Part shown: positions 9,343 to 19,214 of the stretch, one piece after another
How the letters are laid out: every line of letters begins with the position of its first letter
Position numbering within the stretch: the first letter of the stretch is position 1
Source: CAZSLO01 sp964608025
GTDB taxonomy: Bacteria; Chloroflexota; Dehalococcoidia; Lucifugimonadales; CAJWER01
Assembly: GCA_964608025.1 (NCBI GenBank)
Contig: CAZSLO010000021.1
Span: 12,099-76,098 of the forward strand
DNA length: 64,000 nt
Direction: 5' to 3'
Position numbers and translations under genes: made by a program
Notes under the pieces: generated by a model
Told to the model about the DNA's origin: nothing
The model's database searches: none
Seen by the model: only the letters and a program-made list of their open reading frames with translations

Positions 9343-10077
9343 TTGAGAGGTTCTCTAATCACTAACTTACAAGAAATAGATGCACTAACTTTCGACGTTT
9401 TCGGTACCGTTGTTGATTGGAGAACAAGCATAGCTTCGGAAGGAGAACAACTCGCGTTCAAAAAAGGAATAAAAGGTGTGGACTGGTTCGCGTTTTCTGA
9501 TGCTTGGAGAAGAGGATATACTCCCGCAATGGATCGAGTGCGTAAAGGTGAACTTCCATGGACTACTATCGATAACTTGCACCGGATAATATTGGATCCA
9601 CTTTTGGAACAATTCAACATCGTCGGACTGACGGAGGATGAAAAGAAAGATTTTAACCGGGCATGGCACCGGTTAACCCCATGGCCCGATGCGGTCACAG
9701 GACTAAGGCGACTACGTTCCAAGTTCATTATAGCTCCGTTATCCAACGGAAATATGTCCCTCCTTACAAACATGGCTAAATATTCTAGACTGCCGTGGGA
9801 TTGTATCCTGTCCGCCGAATTATCCAGGCACTACAAACCTGATCCAGAAGTTTATCAAACAGCCGCGGATCTCCTCGGATTGCCTACCGAACGTGTAATG
9901 ATGGTCGCTGCACATCCGTTCGATTTAAAAGCGGCTGAGGCAGTAGGGATGCGGGCATCATACGTTTCTAGGCCCCTGGAATTTGGCTCAGATAATCCTC
10001 CAAAAGACCCTCCTATTAAAGACTTCGATGTGTATGCAACTGACTTCCAAGATTTGGCAGATCAGCTATTATGCTGA
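9343..10077 (+). CDS. Haloacid dehalogenase type II-like hydrolase
   Basis: About 244 residues. The N-terminal HAD motif I reads LTFDVFGTVVDW with the nucleophile Asp18, motif II is APLSNGN, and motif III/IV lies in KPDPEVYQTAADLLG and VMMVAAHPFDLKAA. The sequence after motif I (TVVDWRTSI) is the signature of L-2-haloacid dehalogenases, which hydrolyse 2-haloacids to hydroxyacids; distant members act on other small acids. The start is uncertain: TTG at 9343 is the only good in-frame candidate and its ribosome site is weak, while GAGAGG lies just inside the frame. The promoter region holds a 19-base element repeated near 33020. Confidence 0.8.
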   Translation: MRGSLITNLQEIDALTFDVFGTVVDWRTSIASEGEQLAFKKGIKGVDWFAFSDAWRRGYTPAMDRVRKGELPWTTIDNLHRIILDPLLEQFNIVGLTEDEKKDFNRAWHRLTPWPDAVTGLRRLRSKFIIAPLSNGNMSLLTNMAKYSRLPWDCILSAELSRHYKPDPEVYQTAADLLGLPTERVMMVAAHPFDLKAAEAVGMRASYVSRPLEFGSDNPPKDPPIKDFDVYATDFQDLADQLLC

Positions 10078-10206
10078 GTTGTGCATTCTCACCAGATTAT
10101 CAAGATTTTGAACTCACATAAGTATCGATAATCCTAATGCACATTAAAAACTCAAGGGCATCTACACCTGTTTCGATTAAAAGATAAAGGAGCATGGAAT
10201 AACAAA

Positions 10207-11097
10207 ATGAACTACTCGATAGGAAACGAGAGATATGCCCTGGACCCGGAGTGGGGTCAACTTCCAAAAGGTTACGAATTCCGGCAAGTCGCTGGGGTCG
10301 CTGTCGATTCCTCAGACAACGTATACGTCTTCAACCGAAGTGAGCACATGTTGATGGTTTTCGATAAGGAAGGTCACCTCGTAAAGGTCTGGGACCGGAA
10401 ATTCGCTCAACCCCACGGTACCCACGTCGACAATGACGGAAACGTGTACCTCGTAGACCGGGATACACATCTTGTAGAAAAATTCAGCCCAGACGAAGAA
10501 CTCCTGCTTACTCTAGGGAACAAGAACACCCCATCAGATACCGGCGATGTTCGTGACGGTTGGCTTGTAGAAAGGCCCGGTGAACCCCATAACATGCCCA
10601 CGGGGGTAGCTACTTCTGTTAACGGTGACATATTTGTTTCAGACGGATATGGGAATTGTAGGGTCCATAAATTTAACTCAGAAGGACAACTCCTTGAGTC
10701 CTGGGGAGTACCCGGAACCGACAAGCCTGGAGAGTACCACCTTCCACACGGCATAGGGATAGACCCACTAGGCCGTGTGCTCATATGCGACAGGGAAAAC
10801 CATCGAATACAGGTCATAAGCCAAGAAGGAAATCATATTGCCATCTGGACCGGGTTCAGGCAACCAACCTCCGTTGCATTTGACTATGAAGAACGGATTT
10901 ATGTGGCAGAACTTCAATCCAGGTTATCTATCATTGACTACAACGGGAACATCATATCTCGTTGGGGAGGTGAAGAAAGTCGGGATCCAGGTAAGTTTGT
11001 CGCCCCGCACTGTGTGGCAGTGGACTCAAAAGGTGACGTATATGTCGGTGAAGTATTAGAGGGAATGCGCATTCAAAAATTTGTGCGCGGGGGATGA
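10207..11097 (+). CDS. NHL-repeat beta-propeller protein
   Basis: 296 residues built of NHL-type blades such as GVAVDSSDNVYVFNR, THVDNDGNVYLVDRD and GIGIDPLGRVLICDRENHR. The arrangement resembles the peptidyl-alpha-hydroxyglycine alpha-amidating-lyase-like six-bladed propellers that are common in environmental bacteria. No signal peptide is visible, so it is probably cytoplasmic. A catalytic role cannot be claimed; the conserved His and Asp/Glu-rich loops could bind metal. AAGGAG stands 13 bases before the ATG. The last codons overlap the start of the nitroreductase gene (ATGA), so the two are translationally coupled and may share a pathway. Confidence 0.75.
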   Translation: MNYSIGNERYALDPEWGQLPKGYEFRQVAGVAVDSSDNVYVFNRSEHMLMVFDKEGHLVKVWDRKFAQPHGTHVDNDGNVYLVDRDTHLVEKFSPDEELLLTLGNKNTPSDTGDVRDGWLVERPGEPHNMPTGVATSVNGDIFVSDGYGNCRVHKFNSEGQLLESWGVPGTDKPGEYHLPHGIGIDPLGRVLICDRENHRIQVISQEGNHIAIWTGFRQPTSVAFDYEERIYVAELQSRLSIIDYNGNIISRWGGEESRDPGKFVAPHCVAVDSKGDVYVGEVLEGMRIQKFVRGG

Positions 11098-11699
11098 TCA
11101 TGGATATATTAGAAGCCATACACACTCAGCGAGCGGTTAGACGATTCAAACCTGACCCAGTTCCCCAAGATGCAATCACTCAGGTTATAGACTCTGCTAT
11201 AAGAGCACCGAGTGGTGGAAATCGCCAGCATTGGAGCTTTGTTGTTATCCAAAATCCTACGCTTCGGAGTCAAATAGGACAACTGTACAAGGCTGCATGG
11301 GACGCAGGCGATATATCAAGATTCACGCATGACACCAATCCAGATATAGCTCGGGTATATCAATCAGCTCAATATCTGGCTGAACGAATGGGCGAGGCTC
11401 CTGTTTTGATTATCCCATGTGTAGAAACCGGAAGGCGGGGGCCTTCTTTCACAACCGGCGCATCTATATATCCGGCTGTTCAAAATCTTATGCTGTCTGC
11501 ACGTGCTTTAGGATTAGGCACAGTGATTACAACCATACACCTGGGACGGGAAAAGGAAATCAAGGAACTGGTCGGTATCCCCGAAAACGTGGCAACTGCC
11601 GCACTCGTTCCTATGGGCTATCCAGAGTCAGATAAAGCATTCGGCCCTGGCAGACGTAGGGCTGCTTCAGAAGTTACTTACGTAGACCGCTGGGGTTGA
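11094..11699 (+). CDS. Nitroreductase family FMN oxidoreductase
   Basis: 201 residues. The N-terminal AIHTQRAVRRFKPDPVP is the FMN-phosphate-binding signature of the nitroreductase superfamily, followed by IRAPSGGNRQHWSFVV (FMN binding) and, near the C-terminus, ARALGLGTVITTI and VPMGYPE. Members reduce nitro compounds, flavins, quinones or enones with NAD(P)H; the substrate is not predictable. Its start overlaps the stop codon of the NHL-repeat gene by the tetranucleotide ATGA, and a second ATG two codons later (M3) is an alternative start. The 114 bases downstream, before the convergent permease gene, show no clear hairpin. Confidence 0.85.
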   Translation: MIMDILEAIHTQRAVRRFKPDPVPQDAITQVIDSAIRAPSGGNRQHWSFVVIQNPTLRSQIGQLYKAAWDAGDISRFTHDTNPDIARVYQSAQYLAERMGEAPVLIIPCVETGRRGPSFTTGASIYPAVQNLMLSARALGLGTVITTIHLGREKEIKELVGIPENVATAALVPMGYPESDKAFGPGRRRAASEVTYVDRWG

Positions 11700-11813
11700 T
11701 TTCTATATATAAGTATCAGACATACCCCAAATCTTAGAATTATTGAATCCCAGTCATTTATTTACAAGTGTAATTCAAACACTGGGTCTGTAACACAATA
11801 CCCGAAGTTGTTT

Positions 11814-14800
11814 CTAGAGTTCTCCTAATCTTAGTATCCTATGGACTGAAATCCGGTGGATCAACCATATGATCCCGAAAGTGATCATGGCAAAAACCGC
11901 CAACATAAAGCCGTAGGTAATAAGTAGTGCACTCCAGTTCACTTCAAGAACAAACGGCGGAAGGACCTGTCCGCCCCAATCATCGTGTCCCAAGAATGGC
12001 ATTATTATAGCCCCGAGTCTGCCGCCCATCCAAGTTCCCATTGCCATGCCAACCGCAATCACGAGTGCCTGTTCGAGCCACACCATAGTAATTAACTGAC
12101 TCGAAGAAAACCCCACCGTTCTAAGCAATGCAAACTGGAGTTGTCTATTTCTAAACGAAACGTAAGCATGAACTAGGAATCCTATACAACTAAGTATCAA
12201 TACCGCACCAAATGCAATAAAAAGGAGAGCTCTCCAACCCGCCTTTACAAGAGGGTCTACCTGCGATTCAGAAAGGCTCAATGCTCTATCTAATATCGCT
12301 GATTTGGTGAATCCTCGAACTGCATCGATCTCGTCGATGACAGTTTGCGAAGATTCTTGTTTCCCTGATGTAGAAATCCATACCTCATTTGCATCCAGTG
12401 ATCGAACGGTCGCACCCATGTTTGCATGATTTCGGAGGCTGGCAAGATCTACTATCAAAAAGCGTTCGTCCGGGGTGGTAATAGTTGGGAACAACTCTAT
12501 AGTATCCGCAATACGCACTGGTACCCTGTAGCCTCCCACATTAACATCAAATTCATCGCCCTCCATATGACCTGAATAGCGAGTGAAGGATTCGCTCGCT
12601 ATAGCAGGAAGTGGATACCGTTTGTCACCATAAAATATCCCTCTCGGTGAAAGTGCCCTTCCAGCTCCCCAAGAGAAAAGCGCCGACCCAGAGTCTTCCT
12701 CGAATCTCACTCCCGATTCTTGGAGGATATCTGCGACAGAATCTGAGCTGACTTTAAGCACACTCCAGTCAGATGAATCCTCGAAATCTTCCACAACAAT
12801 CGTCTGTCCAGCCCAAGTAGTAACGGAGATATCGTCGATAATAATCGAACCAGACTGAAGCCTGCGTTCAGGGTTTGTTTCTTCTAATTTCAAAGAAACG
12901 AGTGTGAGCGGCAGGCTTGCTGCAACATAAGATCGGCCTCCGGTCCTGAGATCAGTATCAAATTCAATCCAATCCGTGGAATCAAGTTGGCCAAGTGTGT
13001 AAGAAGAATAACGATCTCTGTTGTTCTTCATTCTTAGCGTAACTCTAACTGACGGGTGAGGACGATCAGCCTTCAATCTCACTTTTAATGTGGAAGAATC
13101 CGTTGGTAGGGTGATCCCCTCCAGAGGCTTCTCAGGCTTTAGATTGCTAAGTAGATTTACCATAGGTTCCTGGGAGAAATCTTCTCGGAACCACGCTACC
13201 TTGTGAAAAGAATTCGGATCCATACCAAGCATCGTGAAGTTCGCTCCAAACAATTTTGAGAGATCCTGACCATTGTGTCTGAAAACAGGGCTGGCAATCT
13301 CTACCCCCTCTAGTTCACCATATGCTTCTTCTATAGTAGGCCTTGGAGTAGGCGAAACCATTGGCGTCGGGGTAGGTGTGGGAGTCCGTCCCCACCTCCA
13401 ACGACTTCGACGAGTAACAAGTTGCTCCCGGATTCCTTCAATTCGAATTTCACTTCCGGTTGAATATAGAACCCTTTCCTCAAATGATCTTTCAAGTGTT
13501 GCTCCAAAGCTAGATGCGAATATGCCGAGTCCTGCAGTAAGTATTAGTAATAGTGATAGCCTGGCATAATGGGCAGGATTCCTAGCCATCTGCCATACAC
13601 CCAGAACTAATCCAGCCGGAAGCCAAGATGAAAACAAGCGGCTTCCAAGCCTCATGCCTAGAGGGAAGAGTCTTAAAAGAACCATTGCCGAAGCGATTAA
13701 CATCATACCCGGTAATGCCAATAACAACTGGTTTACCGCCATGTCTCCAAATAATTCAGTGGCAACTACGGAACCTTGCTCTGTGAGTTGTTGAAATAAA
13801 AAGAGGCTGACCAAAAGTAAAACAACATCCAGGTAATATCTCTGGAAAGCCGGCTGATCTGAGGGGCGCGCAGACTGTTGACGTTGCTTGGTTACACTTA
13901 TCCTAGACGCTTGCACAGCCGGTATTATGAGTGCAATGAAACTAAGTACCCCACCGGCTACACTCATCCCGTAAGTAAGCGGTGACAAAGTCGTGATTAG
14001 CCTTGATCCACCTGTCAGGTCTGAAAAAGCCGGAGTGTATCCAAGCATGCTGATGCTTACCGAGGCAAGAATAGGTCCTACTACAATGGCAATAGCCGAT
14101 ATTGTCAGGCCTTCCAGAACAAAAACCGTCAGTACCTGAGGGGAATTCGCTCCTCGGCTTCGAAGCAATGCAACTTCCCCTCTACGTTCATCTACGGTCA
14201 GGGAAGCTAGGGTAGCAACGTAGTAGAGAATAACAAAAGCTATGAGTATAAGGACGACAAACATCGGCAGCTTGCTAAAAAAGAGCCGCCGGTCATAGTT
14301 TGACAAGGAAGTGTGTAGGTTGGTTTCCTGTCGATATGTTGGCACAGTTGACACCAACACACTGTTCAAAGCCTTAATATCAAATAGGGTCTCAGCTGCA
14401 TTCGAAGCGTTTATACGATCATCATCAATCGACAAGAGCCATGCATATGTCGTATCCATTCTTACAAAAGCAGAACCTAGGACATCAAAATATGCAGATT
14501 CTGCTACATGGAACGGCATGGTACGAAAACTAGGCCCGGTAGCCGCGTTCAACACAGCATCTTCAAGATACCAGTATTCACCTCCGGGCTCATTGCGTTC
14601 AAAAAGGCCCGAAATAACCACAATCACACTAGGAGTCATATCGTCCCAGTGAGGTATTGCAGCAATCCGATCAGCTACCCCCATTCCAAATAACTGAGCC
14701 GCCTCTACCGGAACCATAGCTTCAATCTCTAAGGTTTGTCCCGGGTTATTAATCGGGTTGCTTCTTGGCTTACGTCCATCAGTGATGGAAATGTGACTAT

Positions 14801-15221
14801 CAAGTAAGGGGAGGTGGGCGAAATACCCTCGAGCATCATCATCGCCTGCCCCCATTTCATTGCCAATCTCGGCAAGGAAAAATGTTGGGGACTTAATAGC
14901 CGTATGCCTCTCCTTAACTAGCCATTCCACACGATCGGCTACTACTGCATTTACGAGGTCTCCAATTCGGGCTTGTTCCTGCCGATCTGTCGGGCCTTTA
15001 TCGCCCTGCATAAGAATATCAATCTGGCGTGTGGTTAGCTTGGCAAGTGTCATCCTCAAGGCTACTTCCCGCAAAGCATCAAAATACACAACGGTGCCAG
15101 CCATTATTGAAGATGCCAGTAGCACACCTAGGATTACTGACGATAGGAGACGCCAACTTGACAGGCTTCGCTTAAATACAAGCTGCCAAGCCGAGGCTAT
15201 TTTTAGTATAAACCCGTTCAT
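11814..15221 (-). CDS. Giant FtsX/MacB-type ABC permease with periplasmic insert
   Basis: 1135 residues. There is an N-terminal membrane helix (about 20-45), a periplasmic domain, then an FtsX-like helix cluster (about 315-440) with LTVDERRGEVALLRSRGAN, which is the cytoplasmic coupling segment of the FtsX family. More helices follow, then a second large periplasmic region and a C-terminal FtsX-like bundle with FALLRTVGFSSSQL. The second periplasmic region holds a Thr-Pro linker (TPTPTPTPMVSPTPRPT, about 610) and a jelly-roll-like module ending in IIIDDISV (about 788). It is expected to work with an ATPase as a MacB/LolCDE-like transmission or export machine; no ATPase is encoded next to it. 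It follows the paralogue at 15375 by 153 bases. Confidence 0.78.
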   Translation of the reverse strand: MNGFILKIASAWQLVFKRSLSSWRLLSSVILGVLLASSIMAGTVVYFDALREVALRMTLAKLTTRQIDILMQGDKGPTDRQEQARIGDLVNAVVADRVEWLVKERHTAIKSPTFFLAEIGNEMGAGDDDARGYFAHLPLLDSHISITDGRKPRSNPINNPGQTLEIEAMVPVEAAQLFGMGVADRIAAIPHWDDMTPSVIVVISGLFERNEPGGEYWYLEDAVLNAATGPSFRTMPFHVAESAYFDVLGSAFVRMDTTYAWLLSIDDDRINASNAAETLFDIKALNSVLVSTVPTYRQETNLHTSLSNYDRRLFFSKLPMFVVLILIAFVILYYVATLASLTVDERRGEVALLRSRGANSPQVLTVFVLEGLTISAIAIVVGPILASVSISMLGYTPAFSDLTGGSRLITTLSPLTYGMSVAGGVLSFIALIIPAVQASRISVTKQRQQSARPSDQPAFQRYYLDVVLLLVSLFLFQQLTEQGSVVATELFGDMAVNQLLLALPGMMLIASAMVLLRLFPLGMRLGSRLFSSWLPAGLVLGVWQMARNPAHYARLSLLLILTAGLGIFASSFGATLERSFEERVLYSTGSEIRIEGIREQLVTRRSRWRWGRTPTPTPTPMVSPTPRPTIEEAYGELEGVEIASPVFRHNGQDLSKLFGANFTMLGMDPNSFHKVAWFREDFSQEPMVNLLSNLKPEKPLEGITLPTDSSTLKVRLKADRPHPSVRVTLRMKNNRDRYSSYTLGQLDSTDWIEFDTDLRTGGRSYVAASLPLTLVSLKLEETNPERRLQSGSIIIDDISVTTWAGQTIVVEDFEDSSDWSVLKVSSDSVADILQESGVRFEEDSGSALFSWGAGRALSPRGIFYGDKRYPLPAIASESFTRYSGHMEGDEFDVNVGGYRVPVRIADTIELFPTITTPDERFLIVDLASLRNHANMGATVRSLDANEVWISTSGKQESSQTVIDEIDAVRGFTKSAILDRALSLSESQVDPLVKAGWRALLFIAFGAVLILSCIGFLVHAYVSFRNRQLQFALLRTVGFSSSQLITMVWLEQALVIAVGMAMGTWMGGRLGAIIMPFLGHDDWGGQVLPPFVLEVNWSALLITYGFMLAVFAMITFGIIWLIHRISVHRILRLGEL

Positions 15222-15374
15222 GTCAAGCTATCTCCATAAATCTCGATATGGCCTTGAGACTATGATATCCCCGAAACATTATTATCACCAACGAAGATTT
15301 CAAATTTTTTATCACTGCCGGTTCTTTATTCATTTATGAGAGGGTAACTTAGGAACCGAATCTTCTTACCAGAT

Positions 15375-18300
15375 TCATGTCTCACCCAACCGAGCTAAAG
15401 CTTGGAGATCGAGTTTACCAGCCGATCTAGCTAAAGTTAGTAAGCATACTAGAAAAACCGTCCCCATCAACACATAAGTAGGCATCATAAGAGTCCAATC
15501 AGTCATCAAAATAAAAGGTGGCATAACTTCCATGCCATCTTCTGTTACTGCGAGCGACCCTACCATAAGCTGGCTCATCTGAAATCCAGCCCATGTACCT
15601 AAGCCAATACCTATGGCTACTACGGTCAAATGTTCAAATGCTAGCATCGCACGAAGCTGAAGTGATGATAATCCCATGGACTCCAAGAACCCAATCTCTC
15701 CTTTGCTACGACGGCTGAACAATAGTAAGTAAGCAGCATAAGTAAAAGCGGACGCAATCAGGACTACAACAAGTGACAGTAACACCATTGCCTTCCAACC
15801 AGCACCGGACAATGGATCACCCAATATATCCTCCATCTCTTTGTCAACGCCATAGACTCTACCGCCAAATCGCACCAGTTCCGTTATATCTTCCAGGGGA
15901 TCCTCTTGTCCGTCCGTTTTGCTGACGAAGAATTCGTTGGGACTTACACTGTAAGATGAACCGAGAATGTTTAAGTGCCCCAGTATGTCCTCTATGTCTA
16001 CCAACATGAATCCTAGACGGTCAGGATTTATGGTTGGGAAATTCTCGATCACACCGTTGACCTGGACTGGAACGAGAAGCCCAGATACCTGGACCATTAC
16101 GATATCCCCAATACTGATTTCGGCAGATTCTTCTATTGATCGACTAATCACTGCTTCGACAGCACCTGCCGTCGGCAATCGATATATCCCACGAATATTT
16201 CTAACCGATTCTTTTCCAAACGTGTATTTCACGGACCATAATCCAGTATGGGCCTGTTCAAGATCTGGCTGTATCGCATCACCAGACAACAAGGATCCTG
16301 ATATTGGTAACCATGCGATTATTTCTTCAAATCCTTCTAATACAATCGGTGACTGTCCTTCCTCCACTGTTACCTGTATATCGTCTATCCATATTTCTCC
16401 GGGTGTATTTATATTCCCTTGGCCTGGTTCCGAAAGGTGAATCGCTACTAATTCAAGCGGCTGGTTTAACCGGTCAGGAATATCGGCAGACATTAAAGTC
16501 CAATCTTGTTCCTTTATATATTTTCCTAGGCGAAGACCCGTCATCCATCCAGTAGGATCCTTAACATGCGCCCATAGTGAAAGACTACGGAAATCCTGTT
16601 CGGATTTCACCCAAATATCGATAGTCTTTGAACCAGTAGGAAGGATCATCGGCTCGGTGTTTTCAGAACTGATTAGATCTCCCATAACATCAGCCATTGG
16701 TCGTGATGAAAAGTCTGATCTATACCAGGATAGTCGTGGGAATTCTCCAGGCTCGAGTCCGAGGAGTTCGAATTGAATTGGTCCGATACTCCCAGCGGAG
16801 CGATAAGCCCTAGTGACCATACCTACACCGGGAAGATCTTCAATATCTGCCTGTAAACCGTCTAAGCCGCCTATCCTACTGGACCGAATATCAGCCACAT
16901 GTATGTCAGATGCTAAATCATATAGAACACGTTCTCGCTGGCTGCGTTCCAACGTACCACCTACCGTTGTAGATAAGAGGGCCAATCCCGTAGCAAGTAC
17001 TAGAAGAAGTACAACCCATGTGTATTGCATAGGGCTACGTGCCATGTGGGACAATGCTACAGACATCCAAACCGGAGTTGCCCGGGCCAACCTTGTAAAT
17101 ATCAAGAACGCAACCTGAGCCACAACGATAATAACCAACGAAACAAATGGAGAGAACATTAAATCGCTTGCAGATAAAGACTTTCCAAAGAAGATACCAA
17201 TAACCACGACCACCTGGAGAATAAACCCGACCAGACGAATCCAAGTTCTCCTCGGCCTATGCGCCACCACATATACGAGTCCAAACAAAAGCGCTGCAAG
17301 AACCGGCCATCCATGCTCTACAGTCAGTAAACCTAGTCTTTCTGTCCAAACAGATGTTCCTATGATGAACAATAAAAATACCGACGTTCCGAGATGTACA
17401 ATCCTATCTGATTCTCCTGCTACAAATCTTACGACCATCGGGAAAAATCTCATGAAAATCAGTCCTACAACAACAAGAAACAATACGGGAGCTAGCAAGA
17501 GAGTTTCATTAACTTCTAGATCTTCAAACAATCCTCCGGAAACCAATTGTCCTCTCGATTGAAGTTCCCAGAATATTATCCCTCCAAATAAAAGAACCAC
17601 CGCGTCAATATAATATCTATGGAAAAAAGGAAGGGCAGCAGGCCGAGAAGATTGAAGCCGTTCAACTATGATCCCACCCTTAGTACCAAGAACCGCTGCT
17701 ATCACAAATATAAAAAGGCAAAAAATACCCGTCACAACCGGTAGGACAAACGGCATGATATTCAAAACAAGAGGTAGCATTCCACTATCGGTTATGTCTC
17801 GAAAATATGGCAATAATCCTGCGGCAGACACGGAGGCAATAGCTAAAATCGGGCCCAGGATAACCGCGACAACAGTCATCGTCAGGCCCTCTAAAAGATA
17901 GATTCGCGAAAGTTCAAACAGGCCCACTCCCCGAGATCGTAGGACAGCCGTGTCTCTCTCTCGGCTCCGTACTAGATATAAAACTAAGGTGGCCAGGAAA
18001 AATAGAACAGTTACAGCCATCAGTGCTATCAGCAAAAGAAGAGGTACACGTGTAAAAAATGCCCGCCGTTGGATATCCCTGATCGGCGTTAGTACAGACC
18101 TAGTGGTTACCAGAGACCCAGGTACAGTCTCAGCGATTAGTTCTTCAAGATTCTCGAAGCGTCTGAGTACTTCTTTTATGGACCATTGGGTAAGCCGGCC
18201 ACTATCTATAATCCCAAACCAGGTAGGTCTTACAACACTAGACGTATATTTGTCTCCCAGAACATCTACAATGGCTGATCTAGTAACTAGAAGAGCAACC

Positions 18301-19064
18301 GGAGGTTCTTCCTCATCAGGATTAGCGAGAGTTGCGCCCTCCGGTGGAAGTTCTTCCAAAGGCGAAGGATCTAATATTATCCCACCGAAACTCCAGTAAT
18401 CACTGTCAGGTACATCAGGTTCAATTATCCCTGTTATTGTGACAGCAAACCGATTCTGCATCACCAGATCAGGCGTGAGTACTACTTGGTCCCCGGGACC
18501 TAACCCGAAGCGCTCAGCCGTGGCCACACTTATCACAGCCTCGATATCTCCAATAAACCAACTTAAAATTCCTAGAGAACCTGAATTACCACCTCCGAGA
18601 GGCCGTGTATTAGACATACGGCCCGAAACAAATGTCGCATGATCCTCCAAGTTGGATAGATGGTGAATGAAACCCCTGGAAACCATTTCTCCGGTTCCAG
18701 GTATTGCAGGCAATGCCTGTGAAGGCAAGCCAACCAGATAGTTAGCACTTCTTATGTAGGTCTCATAACCAATATACGAATCCCCAGCTTCTACCTGAAA
18801 TGCCTCATCTACCGAGTTTTCTGCTCCATCCACTGATTCACTCGACAGTCTCAGCGGTGGACCAAATACATCAACCCTCAGACCATTCTTTGATATACGA
18901 TCGATGGCATTGTTAAAAGAAAGTTGCTCTAACGAGTCAATATATAAAGGGGCGATGGAAGCTAAGGTAGTAGCAACTATCATACCTATCAGCGTTCCTG
19001 CCAATAGTTGCCAGTCCTCAAGAAGGCGTTTCGCTACCAAACGTGGTATTGATAGTTGCTGCAT
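15375..19064 (-). CDS. Giant FtsX/MacB-type ABC permease, paralogue
   Basis: 1229 residues, the same architecture as the downstream protein. It has an N-terminal helix after LLEDWQLLAGTLIGM, a periplasmic domain, an FtsX bundle with LVRSRERDTAVLRSRGVG, and a middle set of helices that is longer than in the paralogue. A large periplasmic region contains a jelly-roll-like segment ending WIDDIQV (about 888), and a C-terminal FtsX bundle holds EIGFLESMGLSSLQLRAML. Two such permeases in tandem suggest a heterodimeric complex, as in LolC/LolE, but the ATPase must be encoded elsewhere. The function is unknown: lipoprotein or lipid handling, export of a secreted factor, or force transmission to an envelope hydrolase are all possible. 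Confidence 0.78.
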   Translation of the reverse strand: MQQLSIPRLVAKRLLEDWQLLAGTLIGMIVATTLASIAPLYIDSLEQLSFNNAIDRISKNGLRVDVFGPPLRLSSESVDGAENSVDEAFQVEAGDSYIGYETYIRSANYLVGLPSQALPAIPGTGEMVSRGFIHHLSNLEDHATFVSGRMSNTRPLGGGNSGSLGILSWFIGDIEAVISVATAERFGLGPGDQVVLTPDLVMQNRFAVTITGIIEPDVPDSDYWSFGGIILDPSPLEELPPEGATLANPDEEEPPVALLVTRSAIVDVLGDKYTSSVVRPTWFGIIDSGRLTQWSIKEVLRRFENLEELIAETVPGSLVTTRSVLTPIRDIQRRAFFTRVPLLLLIALMAVTVLFFLATLVLYLVRSRERDTAVLRSRGVGLFELSRIYLLEGLTMTVVAVILGPILAIASVSAAGLLPYFRDITDSGMLPLVLNIMPFVLPVVTGIFCLFIFVIAAVLGTKGGIIVERLQSSRPAALPFFHRYYIDAVVLLFGGIIFWELQSRGQLVSGGLFEDLEVNETLLLAPVLFLVVVGLIFMRFFPMVVRFVAGESDRIVHLGTSVFLLFIIGTSVWTERLGLLTVEHGWPVLAALLFGLVYVVAHRPRRTWIRLVGFILQVVVVIGIFFGKSLSASDLMFSPFVSLVIIVVAQVAFLIFTRLARATPVWMSVALSHMARSPMQYTWVVLLLVLATGLALLSTTVGGTLERSQRERVLYDLASDIHVADIRSSRIGGLDGLQADIEDLPGVGMVTRAYRSAGSIGPIQFELLGLEPGEFPRLSWYRSDFSSRPMADVMGDLISSENTEPMILPTGSKTIDIWVKSEQDFRSLSLWAHVKDPTGWMTGLRLGKYIKEQDWTLMSADIPDRLNQPLELVAIHLSEPGQGNINTPGEIWIDDIQVTVEEGQSPIVLEGFEEIIAWLPISGSLLSGDAIQPDLEQAHTGLWSVKYTFGKESVRNIRGIYRLPTAGAVEAVISRSIEESAEISIGDIVMVQVSGLLVPVQVNGVIENFPTINPDRLGFMLVDIEDILGHLNILGSSYSVSPNEFFVSKTDGQEDPLEDITELVRFGGRVYGVDKEMEDILGDPLSGAGWKAMVLLSLVVVLIASAFTYAAYLLLFSRRSKGEIGFLESMGLSSLQLRAMLAFEHLTVVAIGIGLGTWAGFQMSQLMVGSLAVTEDGMEVMPPFILMTDWTLMMPTYVLMGTVFLVCLLTLARSAGKLDLQALARLGET

Positions 19065-19214
19065 TAGATAATTATATCTCTAAAAGATATCTGCGGTAAT
19101 TTTATACCACCATCGACCCAAATCAACGTGGTTGGTATGCGCTAAAAAGTTGCAGACAGTTGAGTTCCCAAACAAAATACCAAACCTATTTCTTTTATTT
19201 GTTGTCACTTAAGA

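Noticed and set aside
13273..13569. Thr-Pro-rich region as a separate small gene on the plus strand
   Set aside because: It is the complement of the linker in the large permease; the permease frame continues uninterrupted through it.
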